11,496 nt of DNA. It comes from Porphyromonadaceae bacterium (GTDB lineage: Bacteria > Bacteroidota > Bacteroidia > Bacteroidales > UBA11471). The position numbers and the translations under genes are program-made. A model generated the notes under the pieces. The model searched no databases and was not told the DNA's origin. It was given only the letters and a program-made list of their open reading frames with translations. Where the stretch lies: positions 1-11,496 of the forward strand of contig JAJQIP010000224.1 of NCBI GenBank assembly GCA_021199145.1, given 5' to 3'. Shown piece after piece: positions 10,955-11,496 of the stretch (positions are counted from its first letter, which is position 1; every line of letters starts with the position of its first letter).

Positions 10955-11496
10955 ATGACACTCTATCCAAAACTGATTCTTGATGCCTTGGCCAAAGTCC
11001 GCTATCCGGGCAGCGGCAAAGACCTTGTCTCGGCCGGCATGGTCGCCGACGATATACGGATTGAGGGGAACAAGGTCTCCTTTTCCCTCGTTTTCGAACG
11101 GTCCAATGACCCTTTCCAGAAGTCGGTGGTGAAGGCGGCCGAAACGGCTATTCTCACCTACGTCGGTGAGGAGGTCGACATCCGGGGGAATATCGGGGTG
11201 AAGAGCCGTCAGACGCAACCTTCCCAGCCGGCGAAGCTTCTTCCCCAGGTGAAGAACATTATCGCCGTTTCATCGGGAAAAGGGGGCGTAGGGAAATCGA
11301 CCGTCTCCGCCAACCTGGCGGTGGCTCTTGCCCGACAGGGGTATCGGGTGGGGCTGCTCGATGCCGATATTTTCGGACCTTCCATTCCCAAGATGTTTCA
11401 GGTGGAGGATGCCCGTCCGTATGCCGAGAATGTCGACGGACGTGACATTATAGTTCCTATCGAGAAATATGGGGTGAAACTGATATCCATCGGTTT
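10955..11496 (+). CDS. mrp: Mrp/ApbC/NBP35-type Fe-S cluster carrier ATPase, 3' end cut by the window
   Basis: P-loop ATPases of this family carry and deliver iron-sulfur clusters to apoproteins in the cytosol. The first 180 codons are present. Residues 1 to about 80 form a MIP18/DUF59-type domain (ILDALAKVRYPGSGKDLVSA, then an IEGNKVSFSLVFE strand). A linker rich in Q and P follows. The deviant Walker A motif SSGKGGVGKST (106-116, GKGGVGKS core) marks the MinD/Mrp branch. LLDADIFGPSIPKMF (134-148) is the switch region characteristic of Mrp. The C-terminal CxxC cluster-binding site lies beyond the window. The ATG at 10955 is preferred; an ATG at 10930 is in another frame and soon stops. It follows trmB closely, probably as one transcription unit. 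Confidence 0.95.
   Translation, partial: MTLYPKLILDALAKVRYPGSGKDLVSAGMVADDIRIEGNKVSFSLVFERSNDPFQKSVVKAAETAILTYVGEEVDIRGNIGVKSRQTQPSQPAKLLPQVKNIIAVSSGKGGVGKSTVSANLAVALARQGYRVGLLDADIFGPSIPKMFQVEDARPYAENVDGRDIIVPIEKYGVKLISIG

Overview
The window looks like a Bacteroidales chromosome (phylum Bacteroidota). The evidence is a Bacteroidales-type GapA at the left edge, a TrmB–Mrp pair at the right edge, several promoters of the Bacteroidota form TTTG-N18/19-TAnnTTTG, and mostly weak Shine-Dalgarno sites. Genus cannot be fixed from this window. Both edges are housekeeping genes cut by the window; about 9 kb of accessory DNA lies between them.

Layout: (1) 1-1058, 3' part of gapA and its terminator. 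(2) 1060-1723, a non-coding stretch with helically phased TTTACATT-like boxes, then a small basic GGHREG-motif protein. (3) 1801-3490, on the minus strand, an AbiE-type (type IV) toxin-antitoxin operon. It has an intact AbiEi-like antitoxin, a frameshifted AbiEii nucleotidyltransferase toxin, a recognisable promoter and a 39-bp nested palindrome as probable operator. (4) 3521-4064, a 33-codon microORF and dense hairpin/tandem repeats. (5) 4052-4267, a second GGHREG-motif protein, in inverted orientation to the first, so the two paralogues bracket abiE. (6) 4620-6905, on the minus strand, an apparent restriction-modification pair: an EcoRI-family adenine methyltransferase followed by a DUF262/GmrSD-like protein with a C-terminal HNH nuclease domain. 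(7) 7018-7330, twin palindromes and a hairpin repeat. (8) 7425-9682, a broken prophage: a small ORF, a probable ~77-nt sRNA, the C-terminal part of a head protein with a BECR/CdiA-type nuclease-like domain, a convergent 50-aa membrane peptide with its own promoter, and the N-terminus of a tape-measure protein. (9) 9632-10103, another repeat block and a candidate minus-strand sRNA. (10) 10175-11496, trmB and the 5' part of an Mrp/ApbC P-loop ATPase.

The most striking observation is the 3' end of the methyltransferase. A run of nine G (on the coding strand) is followed by three tandem, diverged copies of the gene's end, about 80-83 nt apart. Each copy is in a different reading frame and each encodes a terminal YxRILIR motif. 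Changing the G-run length would therefore swap the C-terminal tail rather than simply switch the gene off. Only one of the three registers ends in an ATGA overlap with the nuclease start. This could be a phase-variable tail switch that also tunes nuclease translation.

A second theme is two families of intergenic repeats (A: 3629-3915 and 9669-9895; B: 3957-4030, 7136-7300, 8072-8184). Their linkers are conserved, while their hairpin stems differ in sequence but keep pairing. Prophage genes are broken where these repeats begin. All family assignments come from reading motifs by eye; no database search was run.
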